Shown here: in pieces, positions 1 through 8,309 of the stretch
Layout: the number at the start of each line of letters is the position of its first letter
Numbering within the stretch: the first letter of the stretch is position 1
Source of the DNA: an uncultured Verrucomicrobiales bacterium
GTDB taxonomy: Bacteria; Verrucomicrobiota; Verrucomicrobiia; Verrucomicrobiales; Akkermansiaceae
Length of the DNA stretch: 64,000 nucleotides
Direction: 5' to 3'
Assembly (NCBI GenBank): GCA_937905985.1
Contig: CALCWC010000108.1
Location: forward strand, 13,012 to 77,011
The notes under the pieces: model-generated
Seen by the model: only the letters and a program-made list of their open reading frames with translations
Told to the model about the DNA's origin: nothing
Database searches by the model: none
Translations under genes and position numbers: made by a program

Positions 1-813
1 TTGCGGCGCACTCAGCGTGAGGTCGCTGAACGTGAAGTCCTTCAGCATGCGCACTCCTGCGAACGTGCCGCCCGCCCATGGCTGGCTCAGAACCCAGTTC
101 AACGCGCTCATCACCACTAGAATCACCGCAAATGTCGGCAGACAGCGGAAATGACGCCGCAGCGGGATGAACAGCAGGAACGACAGCGAGCCAAGCACTA
201 TCGGCTGCCACTGCACCATGTCCAGGTTGCGGAAGATGGCCATGGTCATGGAGAAGAAGGAGCTTCCGGCATAGACATCGTTGATGCCCATCACATACCG
301 CAGCTGGGAGGCAATGATGAGTGTGGCCGCACCCGTGATATAGCCCACCAGCACGCTGCGGCTCACAAACTGCAGCATTTCCGTGGCCTTCACGAACGCC
401 CCAATCACACACAGGATGCCGGCCAGGAAGACGATCAGCGGCACAAACACCGCGGGTTGCTGCTGGATGAGCGGGGACGCCGCCAGAAAGAAGCTCGCCA
501 GCATGAACGCCGTGGCGTTGCTCGGCCCGCTCACTGTCAGGCTGCACCGCGTGAACAACGGCGCGATGAACGTGCCAACCGTGGCCGCCATGATGCCGTA
601 GATGCTGTCCAACCCGGCCATGGCTGCAAACGCCATGCCCTGCGGAAGCCCCACCAGCGCCACATCCGTGGCTGCCTTCAAATCCCGCCCGGCCATGCCC
701 CAGGTGTAGCCTTTCAACGCGTGGCGGGCGGGCAGGGGGTCCACCATGCCCTGGGTCACGAACCGCCGCAGGCCCTTCCAGCCTGCGCGGAGCCTGTACG
801 CCGCCGCGTTCAT
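1..813 (-). CDS. SulP-family anion permease, N-terminal part (cut by window edge)
   Basis: The minus strand is open from an ATG at 811-813 to the left edge (271 codons), so the C-terminal part lies outside the window. The product starts with about 45 polar residues, then has hydrophobic helices. The segment VALVGLPQGMAFAAMAGLD matches the SulP signature of the first transmembrane region, and LTVSGPSNATAFMLA matches the family's conserved GP(S/T)xA stretch. SulP proteins move sulfate, bicarbonate or other anions across the inner membrane by symport or exchange. Substrate cannot be read from the sequence, and a C-terminal STAS domain, if present, is off-window. A promoter with a -10 box 8 bases before the ATG supports this start. 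Family assignment is firm; function beyond anion transport is unknown. Confidence 0.85.
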   Translation of the reverse strand, partial: MNAAAYRLRAGWKGLRRFVTQGMVDPLPARHALKGYTWGMAGRDLKAATDVALVGLPQGMAFAAMAGLDSIYGIMAATVGTFIAPLFTRCSLTVSGPSNATAFMLASFFLAASPLIQQQPAVFVPLIVFLAGILCVIGAFVKATEMLQFVSRSVLVGYITGAATLIIASQLRYVMGINDVYAGSSFFSMTMAIFRNLDMVQWQPIVLGSLSFLLFIPLRRHFRCLPTFAVILVVMSALNWVLSQPWAGGTFAGVRMLKDFTFSDLTLSAPQ

Positions 814-821
814 CCGCGCGT

Positions 822-850
822 ATTCTAGCAGTTCCCATAGGGGGAGACAA
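822..850 (-). promoter_or_regulatory. Candidate sigma70 promoter of the SulP gene
   Basis: On the minus strand TTGTCT (845-850) and TAGAAT (822-827) are separated by 17 bases. The -10 ends 8 bases before the ATG, so the transcript should be almost leaderless. The rest of the 257-base gap up to the helicase gene shows only an A-rich tract (961-978) and a promoter for the opposite strand. Confidence 0.6.
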
Positions 851-990
851 GCACAATCAGGTTCAAGCCCTGCTCGCTGGAGGCTCGGCCATCAGCCCTG
901 TATCGTGTTGGGGGGGCGCTCCACCTCGTTCAAATTACAAGCCATGCAGATTCCCATCAGAAAAAAAAACAAAAAAAAGCCTGAGACATC

Positions 991-1019
991 TTGCAAAAGT
1001 TAATCAAGTGTGATATGTT
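991..1019 (+). promoter_or_regulatory. Candidate promoter of the SNF2 helicase gene
   Basis: TTGCAA (991-996), a 17-base spacer and TATGTT (1014-1019) lie just after an A-rich tract (961-978) that could act as an UP-like element. It would give a leader of about 45 bases before the ATG at 1071. Confidence 0.45.
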
Positions 1020-1070
1020 ATTGGGTAGCGTACACGCTTGCCATGCGTGTGCGCGTCAACAAGAACGGCT

Positions 1071-4000
1071 ATGCTAAATCCATCTCTCAATCCAGACCGC
1101 GCCACGCTGAACTTCCTTAACTCCTATACAGAGGATGTGCGAGAGGAAGGTGAAAAGCTCCAGAAGGACGGGGCTGTTACCCAGATATTCGGAAACCACC
1201 TCTTTATTCAGGGGCGCGTTGAAACGAAAGTGGGCATTTTCACCACCAGCCTGCGCCTGCGCGGCAACAGGTGGTTCGGAAGCTGCCGTGCCGAGGACGA
1301 GCGTGTGGCCGGTGCGTGTCTCATTGCCACCATGGTGGAGCGTCTCTACCGCGGTGCCAACATGCCGGAAAGCCCCAACGAACTCAACGAGGTCCCGCTT
1401 TCCGATGTGCTGGAGGAGAAACTGGACCGTGATTTGGACGACAAGGAGGCGGATTTCGTCATCAAGCTGGAAAAGCGCTACCGCCGCTTCGCCATTGAGC
1501 AGGAAATCCACGACCACGACATCGTGCGCCTCAACCCGCGCTGGGAAATCACCAGCTACGAGCCCCTGGAACTCTGGCCGGAAGCCCCGCACAACATTTT
1601 GGAATTCTGGAACTACATTGCCTACGCCTTCAACAAGCGCCGCATTGCCTACCCGGAGTTCATGAACGCCGTCACCGACCTGGGCGAGGTCCAGAAGCGC
1701 ATCAGCGCCTGGGAACGCGAGAAGGAGGCCGGCGCCTGGTGCGACCGCATCCGCAGTGTCAACGAGCGCCCGCCCCAGCCCCCGCGCTACAACCTCCACA
1801 TGCGCCTCGTCTCCACCATTAACGAGGCCCACTTCGAGTACCGTTTCAAGGAAAAGGAAGACTGGGTTTCACTCCGCGAGCATTCGCAGCTGGACTTCCT
1901 CATCAGCGAGTTCCTGCACGGCGCCATCATGTGCGACCCGCAGACGGACATTCTGCTCAACGTGCTGCGCGATTACGCGGAGCGCGCGGATGCGGTGGTG
2001 CTGGACCTGGACAAGGAAGAGGCCTGCCGCGTGATGAACCGACTGTTCCACCAGGCCGCCCTCAAGGGCTACCTGGTGAACCTGGACGAATGCTACTTCA
2101 AGGTGGTCTCCGAGCCGCTCAAGTGGGTGTGCATCGACGATCCCATTATGCCGGACTGCTACGGGCTCCAGCTGGTGACGGCTGCGGGCGTGCAGGTGAC
2201 GCACTCCGTGCGCCAGCTTCCTGGGCAGGTGGAGCTCTACCAGTCCGATGAAACCGTGTTCCCCGGCCCGCCCCGCTGGCTGGAAAGCACGGAGGTGGAA
2301 CCCCGCTACTCCATCCCCAAGAGCGTCATTGACAGCATGGACGGCGTGGAATTCCTGCGCAAGATAGGTGCCACGCTGCCGCCCAGCATGGAGGAGCGCG
2401 TGGTGGATATCGAGATGAAGCCCACCTTCAAGATGCGCGTGGTACGCGGCCTCACCAGCGCGGACACCGAGCACGTGCTGCTGGATGTTCTGGCGCAGGA
2501 CGACCCCGGCCGCCGCAAGGAGCGCCTGGGCAAGGATGATTGGGAGCTCATCGAGCAGCAGCCCGTGAAGGACGGCACCCTCATCCGCTTCATCCGTGAA
2601 TACCTGTACCCCATCCCGGATTTGCTGGAGGAGATGAGCTTCACCTTCGACACGCAGACCGACTGTTTCAAGAGCCGCATCACCAAGCAGTTCCCGGAGA
2701 AATTCGCCGAGTGGGCAAAGACCATCCCCGACACCATCAAGCAGGAGATGGACGAAAGCCTCAAGTCCCTGCTGGCTGACCCCGTGGCCGCTGCCATCCG
2801 CTTCGAGGTCGTCAACCAGGAAATCGACTGGTTCGACCTGCGCGTGGTCATCGATGTGGAGGGCGTCACCCTCACCAAGGAGCAGATCCGCCAGCTCGTC
2901 TCTGCCCGCGGCGGCTATGTGCGCATGGACGACGGCCGCTGGATGCGCCTGGAAATCAAGCTGGACGATGCGCAGCGAGATGCCGTCACCAAGCTGGGTC
3001 TGGATCCGTTCGACCTGTCGGGCGAGACGCACCGCATGCATGCCCTGCAGCTGGCGGACCCGCGCGCGGCGGAGGTGTTCGACCCCAAGGCGTGGCAGCG
3101 CATCAAAGACCGCACCTCGGAAATCAAGATAGACGTGAAGCCGGCGGTGCCGGAGGCCCTGAACGCCACGCTGCGCCCGTACCAGGAGGAGGGCTTCCAC
3201 TTCCTCGCCTACCTCTCCGTCAATGGTTTCGGCGGCATCCTGGCAGATGATATGGGCTTGGGCAAGACCATCCAGTCCATCACCTACGTCCTCTGGTTGC
3301 GTGAGGAATACGAGCGCAAGAACAAGAAGGGCAAGAAAAAGGTGGTGGTGCCCCCCGTGCTTATCGTCTGCCCCAAGTCCGTGTTGGATGTGTGGGCCGG
3401 GGAAACCGCCAAGTTCGCCCCGGGCGTCCGCGTGTTGGTCATCCGCAACAAGGACCAGGCCCACATGGACGAGATTTTGGGCAACTACGACATGGTGGTC
3501 ATCAACTACGCCCAGTTGCGCGTGTGCGGTGAGCAGATCAACACCATCAAGTGGCTCACTGTCATCCTGGATGAAGGCCAGCAAATCAAGAACCCGGACT
3601 CCAAGGCCGCCAAGGCCGCACGTGAGATTTCCGCGTACAACCGTCTGGTGCTCTCCGGTACGCCCATTGAGAACCGCCTGTTGGATATGTGGTCGCTCAT
3701 GGCCTTCGCCATGCCGGGCGTGCTCGGCAGCCGCGCCTACTTCAAGAAGCGTTTCGACAAGCGCAAGGACTCCCAGAGCCAGAACCGCCTGGCCGCGCGC
3801 CTGAAGCCCTTCCTGCTGCGCCGTACCAAGCAGCAGGTGGCCAAGGACCTACCGCCCAGGACGGAGGAGGAAATCTACGCCAAGATGAGCGGCATTCAGC
3901 GCCAGCTCTACAAGGCGGAGCTGCGCCGCATCCAGAAGGCCCTTCTCGGCGTGGATTCAGACGAATCGGTGAAGAAGAACTCCTTCGCCATTCTGCAGGG

Positions 4001-4619
4001 CCTCATGCGCCTGCGCCAGATTTGCTGTCACCCCGGCCTGGTGGATCAGCGCTACATCAAGGAGGAGAGCGCCAAGCTCAACGCCCTGTTCTACCTGCTC
4101 GACCAGCTGCGCGACGAAGGCCACAAGGTGCTCGTCTTCTCCCAGTTCGTCTCCATGCTGGAAATCATCAAGTCCCGCCTGGATGCGGAAAGCCGCCCGT
4201 ACAACTACCTCACCGGCCAGACCAAGGACCGCAAGGCGGAAATCGAGCGCTTCCAGACCACCAAGGAGCCCAGCGTGTTCCTGCTTTCCCTGAAGGCGGG
4301 CGGCGCCGGCTTGAACCTCACCTCCGCCTCCTACGTGGTGCTGTACGACCCCTGGTGGAACCCCGCCGTGGAGAACCAGGCCATCGACCGTACCCACCGA
4401 ATCGGCCAGAAGAACAAGGTGATTGCCTACCGTCTGCTCACCCGCGATTCCGTGGAGGAGAAGATCCGCGTGCTCCAGCACCAGAAGAACCAGCTCGTCA
4501 CCAACGTGCTTGGCGATGAGGGCTTCGCCTCCAGCCTGGACCTCAACGACCTCCAGTTCATCCTGGCCCACGGCGGCGAGGAAGACGAGGAAGAGGAAAT
4601 CCCCGACGCAGAGGAATAA
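1071..4619 (+). CDS. SNF2-family DEAD/DEAH helicase-like ATPase
   Basis: This 1,182-residue protein has a complete SNF2 motor at its C-terminal end. Visible motifs are DDMGLGKT (Walker A, lysine near residue 732), DEGQ (motif II, residues 834-837, where many relatives have DEAH or DEGH), LSGTPIENRLLDMWSL (motif III), SLKAGGAGLNLTSA (motif V) and QAIDRTHRIGQ (motif VI, near 1103). The last residues are strongly acidic. The roughly 700 residues before the motor are less recognisable. Near residues 60-90 a WFGSCRAEDERVAGACL stretch looks like a degenerate SWIM finger, common at the N-terminus of bacterial SNF2 proteins, but the zinc ligands are not complete. SNF2 motors translocate on double-stranded DNA and remodel bound proteins; the bacterial role is usually unknown. 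The ATG at 1071 is preferred over an in-frame TTG at 1038. Confidence 0.9.
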   Translation: MLNPSLNPDRATLNFLNSYTEDVREEGEKLQKDGAVTQIFGNHLFIQGRVETKVGIFTTSLRLRGNRWFGSCRAEDERVAGACLIATMVERLYRGANMPESPNELNEVPLSDVLEEKLDRDLDDKEADFVIKLEKRYRRFAIEQEIHDHDIVRLNPRWEITSYEPLELWPEAPHNILEFWNYIAYAFNKRRIAYPEFMNAVTDLGEVQKRISAWEREKEAGAWCDRIRSVNERPPQPPRYNLHMRLVSTINEAHFEYRFKEKEDWVSLREHSQLDFLISEFLHGAIMCDPQTDILLNVLRDYAERADAVVLDLDKEEACRVMNRLFHQAALKGYLVNLDECYFKVVSEPLKWVCIDDPIMPDCYGLQLVTAAGVQVTHSVRQLPGQVELYQSDETVFPGPPRWLESTEVEPRYSIPKSVIDSMDGVEFLRKIGATLPPSMEERVVDIEMKPTFKMRVVRGLTSADTEHVLLDVLAQDDPGRRKERLGKDDWELIEQQPVKDGTLIRFIREYLYPIPDLLEEMSFTFDTQTDCFKSRITKQFPEKFAEWAKTIPDTIKQEMDESLKSLLADPVAAAIRFEVVNQEIDWFDLRVVIDVEGVTLTKEQIRQLVSARGGYVRMDDGRWMRLEIKLDDAQRDAVTKLGLDPFDLSGETHRMHALQLADPRAAEVFDPKAWQRIKDRTSEIKIDVKPAVPEALNATLRPYQEEGFHFLAYLSVNGFGGILADDMGLGKTIQSITYVLWLREEYERKNKKGKKKVVVPPVLIVCPKSVLDVWAGETAKFAPGVRVLVIRNKDQAHMDEILGNYDMVVINYAQLRVCGEQINTIKWLTVILDEGQQIKNPDSKAAKAAREISAYNRLVLSGTPIENRLLDMWSLMAFAMPGVLGSRAYFKKRFDKRKDSQSQNRLAARLKPFLLRRTKQQVAKDLPPRTEEEIYAKMSGIQRQLYKAELRRIQKALLGVDSDESVKKNSFAILQGLMRLRQICCHPGLVDQRYIKEESAKLNALFYLLDQLRDEGHKVLVFSQFVSMLEIIKSRLDAESRPYNYLTGQTKDRKAEIERFQTTKEPSVFLLSLKAGGAGLNLTSASYVVLYDPWWNPAVENQAIDRTHRIGQKNKVIAYRLLTRDSVEEKIRVLQHQKNQLVTNVLGDEGFASSLDLNDLQFILAHGGEEDEEEEIPDAEE

Positions 4620-4642
4620 CAGGAAACATACAATCTTTCCAC

Positions 4643-4676
4643 CGCCCGTCCAGCGTATTGCCGGACGGGCGTTTTT
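4643..4676 (+). terminator. Rho-independent terminator after the SNF2 gene
   Basis: A 9-bp stem (CGCCCGTCC at 4643-4651 with GGACGGGCG at 4663-4671) is followed directly by TTTTT. It lies 23 bases after the helicase stop codon. Confidence 0.85.
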
Positions 4677-4719
4677 CTGCCGCAACGGTCAAATTTGACT
4701 CGCAAATTCAGGCAAAATG

Positions 4720-4728
4720 TGGTAGAAT
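4720..4728 (+). promoter_or_regulatory. Extended -10 promoter of the fumarase gene
   Basis: TGGTAGAAT is an extended -10 box (TGn followed by TAGAAT at 4723-4728). A TTGACT at 4695-4700 is 22 bases upstream, too far for a standard -35. The -10 ends 9 bases before the ATG, giving a very short leader. Confidence 0.5.
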
Positions 4729-4737
4729 AACCGCGTT

Positions 4738-6387
4738 ATGGCAACACCTCCTTTTGTTTATCAGGAAATGTTCCCCATGGGGGAAGACACCACGAAGTAC
4801 CGCCTGCTCACCAAGGACTATGTGAGTGTGGGTGAATTTGAAGGCAAGCCCATCCTCAAGGTGGAGCCGGAAGGCTTGCGCCTGCTGGCCGAGACCGCCT
4901 GGCACGATGTGGCCTTCTACCTGCGCCCGGAGCACCTGAAGATGGTGCAGGGCATCCTGAGCGACCCCGAGGCTTCCGAGAACGACAAGAGCGTGGCGCT
5001 CACCATGCTGCGCAACGCGGAGGTGGCGGCCATGGGCGTGCTGCCGCTGTGCCAGGACACGGGCACGGCCATCTGCGTGGGCAAGAAGGGACAGCAGGTG
5101 TGGACCGGCTTCAACGATGCGGAGTACATTTCCCGCGGCGCGTACGACTGCTACACCAAGAACAACCTGCGCTACTCCCAGAACGTGGCGCTGGACATGT
5201 ACAAGGAGGTGAACACGCGCACCAACCTGCCCGCGCAAATCGACCTCTTTGCCACGGACCACGGCATGGAGTATTCCTTCCTGTTCATCGCCAAGGGTGG
5301 CGGCTCCGCCAACAAGACCTACCTGTACCAGGAGACCAAGGCTCTGCTCAACCCCGCATCCCTGAAGAAGTTCATGGTGCAGAAGATGAGCACCCTCGGC
5401 ACCGCCGCATGCCCGCCCTACCACGTGGCGTTCGTCGTCGGCGGCACCAGCGCAGAGCTTTGCCTCAAGACCGTCAAGCTGGCCTCCACCAAGTACTATG
5501 ATTCCCTCCCCACCTCCGGCAACGAGCACGGCCGCGCCTTCCGCGACGTCGAGCTGGAGGCCGAGCTCAAGAAGGAGGCGGAGAAGCTGGGCCTGGGCGC
5601 GCAGTTCGGCGGCAAGTGGTTTGCGCTGGATGTGCGCGTGGTGCGCCTGCCGCGCCACGGCGCCTCCTGCCCGGTGGCCCTGGGCGTGTCCTGCTCCGCA
5701 GACCGCAACGCCAAGGCCAAGATCACCCCGGAGGGCATCTTCATTGAGGAGCTGGAGTACGACCCCGGCAAGTACATCCCCGCAGAGCTGCGCGAGACCA
5801 AGAGCGCAGGCGTGCCCATCGACTTGGACCGCCCGATGAAGGAGGTGCTCGCCGAGCTCACCAAGTACCCCGTCAAGACCCGCCTCTCCCTCACCGGCAC
5901 CATCATGGTGGGCCGCGATATCGCCCACGCCAAGCTCAAGGAGCTCATTGACGCCGGCAAGGACCTGCCGCAGTACATTAAGGACCATCCCATCTACTAC
6001 GCCGGCCCCGCCAAGACGCCCGAGGGCTACCCCTCCGGCTCCTTCGGTCCCACCACCGCCGGCCGCATGGACCCCTACGTGGAGCTCTTCCAGAGCCACG
6101 GCGGCAGCATGATCATGATTGCCAAGGGCAACCGCGCCCAGTGCGTCACCGACTCCTGCAAGAAGTTTGGCGGCTTCTACCTCGGCTCCATCGGCGGCGT
6201 GGCTGCAGATTTGGCCAAGAACTGCATCACCTCCATCGAGTGCGTGGAATACCCGGAGCTCGGCATGGAGGCCATCTGGAAGATTACGGTCAAGGATTTC
6301 CCCGCCTACATCCTGGTGGATGACAAGGGCAACGATTTCTTTGCCGATATCCGCGCCGGCTGGGCTTGCCCCGCATGCGCGCACTAA
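4738..6387 (+). CDS. fumA: Class I fumarate hydratase (4Fe-4S)
   Basis: The enzyme interconverts fumarate and (S)-malate in the TCA cycle or in reductive fumarate metabolism in the cytoplasm. The 549-residue length equals that of E. coli FumA/FumB. Candidate cluster ligands are Cys105 in LPLCQDTGTAI, Cys225 in AACPPYHVAFVVGGTSAE, and Cys319 in PVALGVSCSADRNAKAKI, matching the spacing of the E. coli enzyme. The segment TDSCKKFGGFYLGSIGG near the C-terminus is the conserved fumarase/tartrate dehydratase beta domain. The final CPACAH is a short Cys-rich tail. The gene starts a run with cdsA 24 bases downstream, though it may be transcribed alone. The oxygen-sensitive class I form fits an anaerobe. 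Assignment is secure; fumA versus fumB cannot be distinguished. Confidence 0.95.
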   Translation: MATPPFVYQEMFPMGEDTTKYRLLTKDYVSVGEFEGKPILKVEPEGLRLLAETAWHDVAFYLRPEHLKMVQGILSDPEASENDKSVALTMLRNAEVAAMGVLPLCQDTGTAICVGKKGQQVWTGFNDAEYISRGAYDCYTKNNLRYSQNVALDMYKEVNTRTNLPAQIDLFATDHGMEYSFLFIAKGGGSANKTYLYQETKALLNPASLKKFMVQKMSTLGTAACPPYHVAFVVGGTSAELCLKTVKLASTKYYDSLPTSGNEHGRAFRDVELEAELKKEAEKLGLGAQFGGKWFALDVRVVRLPRHGASCPVALGVSCSADRNAKAKITPEGIFIEELEYDPGKYIPAELRETKSAGVPIDLDRPMKEVLAELTKYPVKTRLSLTGTIMVGRDIAHAKLKELIDAGKDLPQYIKDHPIYYAGPAKTPEGYPSGSFGPTTAGRMDPYVELFQSHGGSMIMIAKGNRAQCVTDSCKKFGGFYLGSIGGVAADLAKNCITSIECVEYPELGMEAIWKITVKDFPAYILVDDKGNDFFADIRAGWACPACAH

Positions 6388-6411
6388 AGCAACCCCAACA
6401 GCAGCACCGCC

Positions 6412-7314
6412 ATGAGTGACAAGTTGAAGACATTCTATGCCCGCCTGTTCAGTACGGTGGTGCTGCTGGCGCTGCTGGGCGGCGCCGTTTGGTGGAACAG
6501 CCCGGCGGGGTACGGCGTGCTCATCTGCCTGCTGTGCAACTTCACCTCTGTGGAGTGGTTCCGCATGCTGAAGGGCACTGCGGCCTGCCGCAAGCTGGCG
6601 CTGGTGTTCGGCCTGCTGCTGCCGTGGCTGGAGTTCGCCAGAATGCTCCAAGAGCCGCTGTTTCCGTCCTTGGCTGCCGATTCCTGCGGCTTGTTCCTGA
6701 TGTTGCTGGTGTACGTGCTGGCGGCGTTCTTCGTGAACCTGTTCTGCATGGACCGCCGCGGCCGCACGGGGCGGGAGGCGCTGGAGTCCATGGGACTCAC
6801 CCTGCTGGCCTTCGTGTTCCCCGTGTGGATGTTCTGCTTCGGCATGAAGGAGCTGGACACCAACAATCTCATGCTGCTGCTCTGGGTGGTGCTCTTCACC
6901 AAGATGAGCGACATCTGGGCGTACTGCTGCGGCGTGCTGGTGGGGCGCAAGTTCATCCAGGTGCCGTTCAGCCCGGCGGTCTCACCCAAGAAATCCTGGG
7001 AGGGCATCATCGGCTCCTATATCATCACTCTGGTGGCGGGGTATTTCCTGTATGCCCTGATTGTCGGCCCCGTGGAGAGGGATTTGCCGCTCTACGCGTA
7101 CATCATCGCGGGCAGCATCCTTTTTGTGCTGTCGGTCACGGGCGACCTGGCGGGCTCGCTCATCAAGCGCGGCCTGGCGGTGAAGGACAGCGGCTCCCTG
7201 CTGCCCGGCATCGGCGGCATCTTTGATTTGATCGACTCCCCCGCTTTCACGGTATCGGTCTGCTTCGGCCTCTGCCCGCTGCTGGGCGAGACCGTTCAAA
7301 TCCTCTTTCCCTGA
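6412..7314 (+). CDS. cdsA: Phosphatidate cytidylyltransferase (CDP-diglyceride synthase)
   Basis: CdsA makes CDP-diacylglycerol from phosphatidic acid and CTP, the branch point of phospholipid synthesis, in the inner membrane. The 300-residue protein is hydrophobic with about eight predicted membrane spans. Its C-terminal part carries the family signature: SVTGDLAGSLIKRGLAVKDS followed by LLPGIGGIFDLIDS. The usual HGG is IGG here and the terminal DRxD is DLID, both mild departures. The next gene starts on the last base of this stop codon (TGATG), so translational coupling with the lipid kinase is likely, placing two lipid-metabolism genes together. Confidence 0.93.
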   Translation: MSDKLKTFYARLFSTVVLLALLGGAVWWNSPAGYGVLICLLCNFTSVEWFRMLKGTAACRKLALVFGLLLPWLEFARMLQEPLFPSLAADSCGLFLMLLVYVLAAFFVNLFCMDRRGRTGREALESMGLTLLAFVFPVWMFCFGMKELDTNNLMLLLWVVLFTKMSDIWAYCCGVLVGRKFIQVPFSPAVSPKKSWEGIIGSYIITLVAGYFLYALIVGPVERDLPLYAYIIAGSILFVLSVTGDLAGSLIKRGLAVKDSGSLLPGIGGIFDLIDSPAFTVSVCFGLCPLLGETVQILFP

Positions 7315-8303
7315 TGCCCGATACCCCCGCACAGCCGCTGCCGCTGCTGATGAACCCCAAGGCGGGCAGCCTGTTCCGCTCTGGGCTGGACAGCTGGCTC
7401 AAGGCGCATGTGGAGGGGCTGCGCATCATCCCCACGGAGTCCGCGGACGACCTGACGGAGCAGTGCCGCCGCCTGGCGGACGCGGGGGAGCCCGTGGTGC
7501 TGGCTGCCGGGGGTGACGGCACGCTCATGCGCGCCGCGCAGGGTCTCATCGGCACGGACACCGCGCTGGGCATCTTCCCCTGCGGAACCATGAACGTCTT
7601 TGCGCGGGAAATGGGCATCGGCTCCCGCCACTTCGACCTGGCGTTGAAGGCCGCACAGGGAAGCTCGCGCCAGATGGTGGACGTTTTCACCGTGAACGGC
7701 AATCCCTTCCTGCAGCTGGCGGGATTCGGCCCGGACGCCACCGTGGTGAAGCTCATCCAGCCATGGATGAAGAAGCGTCTGGGCGCGTTCTCCCACGCGC
7801 TCACGGCCATCCAGGTGGCCACCAGCCACCTGCCGCTCATCACCGTAACCCTCCCCAACGGCGAGTCCGTGCAGGGCACGCAGGTCATCTTCGGCAACGG
7901 CAAGCGCTACGGCGGGGAAGGGCACCTTTTTGCCGATGCCAAGTACGACGACGGCGTGCTGGATGCCGCTGTGTTCCATATGGAGAGCGCGGGCATTCTG
8001 TATGAAATCCTCACCTACATGCTGCTCAACGGCATTGACGACCACAACCTGGGCGATGCCACCAGGATGTGCCGCATGGAGGGGTGCACCATCACGGCCG
8101 ATGCTTCACTGGACTACGAGCTGGACGGCGACTACGCCGGAACCATCCGCCCCGGCGAGGAAGCCGTCATCGAGCGCCTGCCGCAGCAGCTCAAGGTCTG
8201 CGTGCTGGACGAGCCGGTGCCGCTCACGCCTCTGGACCATGTGAAGGCTCATCCCATGGTGCGCGCGTTCATGAAGCGCCTGCAAGACATCAAGGACTAC
8301 TAA
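7314..8303 (+). CDS. Diacylglycerol kinase-like lipid kinase (YegS/BmrU type)
   Basis: The 329-residue protein belongs to the DAGK catalytic family, which phosphorylates diacylglycerol or related lipids with ATP. The first segment LLMNPKAGS is the conserved NPxxG entry strand. AAGGDGTLMRAAQGL (GGDGT at residues 66-70) is the nucleotide-binding loop, and GIFPCGTMNVFAREM matches the family's PxGTxNdxAr motif. The C-terminal DYELDGDYAG stretch fits the second domain. It overlaps cdsA by one base and is followed after 6 bases by an EptA-like gene, so a lipid-recycling role is plausible. EptA-type enzymes release diacylglycerol when they use phosphatidylethanolamine, and this kinase could return it to phosphatidic acid for CdsA. 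That link is inference from gene order. Confidence 0.85.
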   Translation: MPDTPAQPLPLLMNPKAGSLFRSGLDSWLKAHVEGLRIIPTESADDLTEQCRRLADAGEPVVLAAGGDGTLMRAAQGLIGTDTALGIFPCGTMNVFAREMGIGSRHFDLALKAAQGSSRQMVDVFTVNGNPFLQLAGFGPDATVVKLIQPWMKKRLGAFSHALTAIQVATSHLPLITVTLPNGESVQGTQVIFGNGKRYGGEGHLFADAKYDDGVLDAAVFHMESAGILYEILTYMLLNGIDDHNLGDATRMCRMEGCTITADASLDYELDGDYAGTIRPGEEAVIERLPQQLKVCVLDEPVPLTPLDHVKAHPMVRAFMKRLQDIKDY

Positions 8304-8309
8304 ACCACC

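Noticed and set aside
151..828. Plus-strand open frame of 225 codons at the left edge
   Set aside because: Low-complexity Arg/His/Gln composition and antisense to a convincing SulP permease.
870..930. tRNA-like GGTTCAA and GC-rich arms upstream of the SNF2 gene
   Set aside because: No full cloverleaf, anticodon stem or acceptor stem could be paired.
4708..6651. Minus-strand open frame of 647 codons over fumarase
   Set aside because: Antisense shadow of fumA and cdsA without any recognisable motif.
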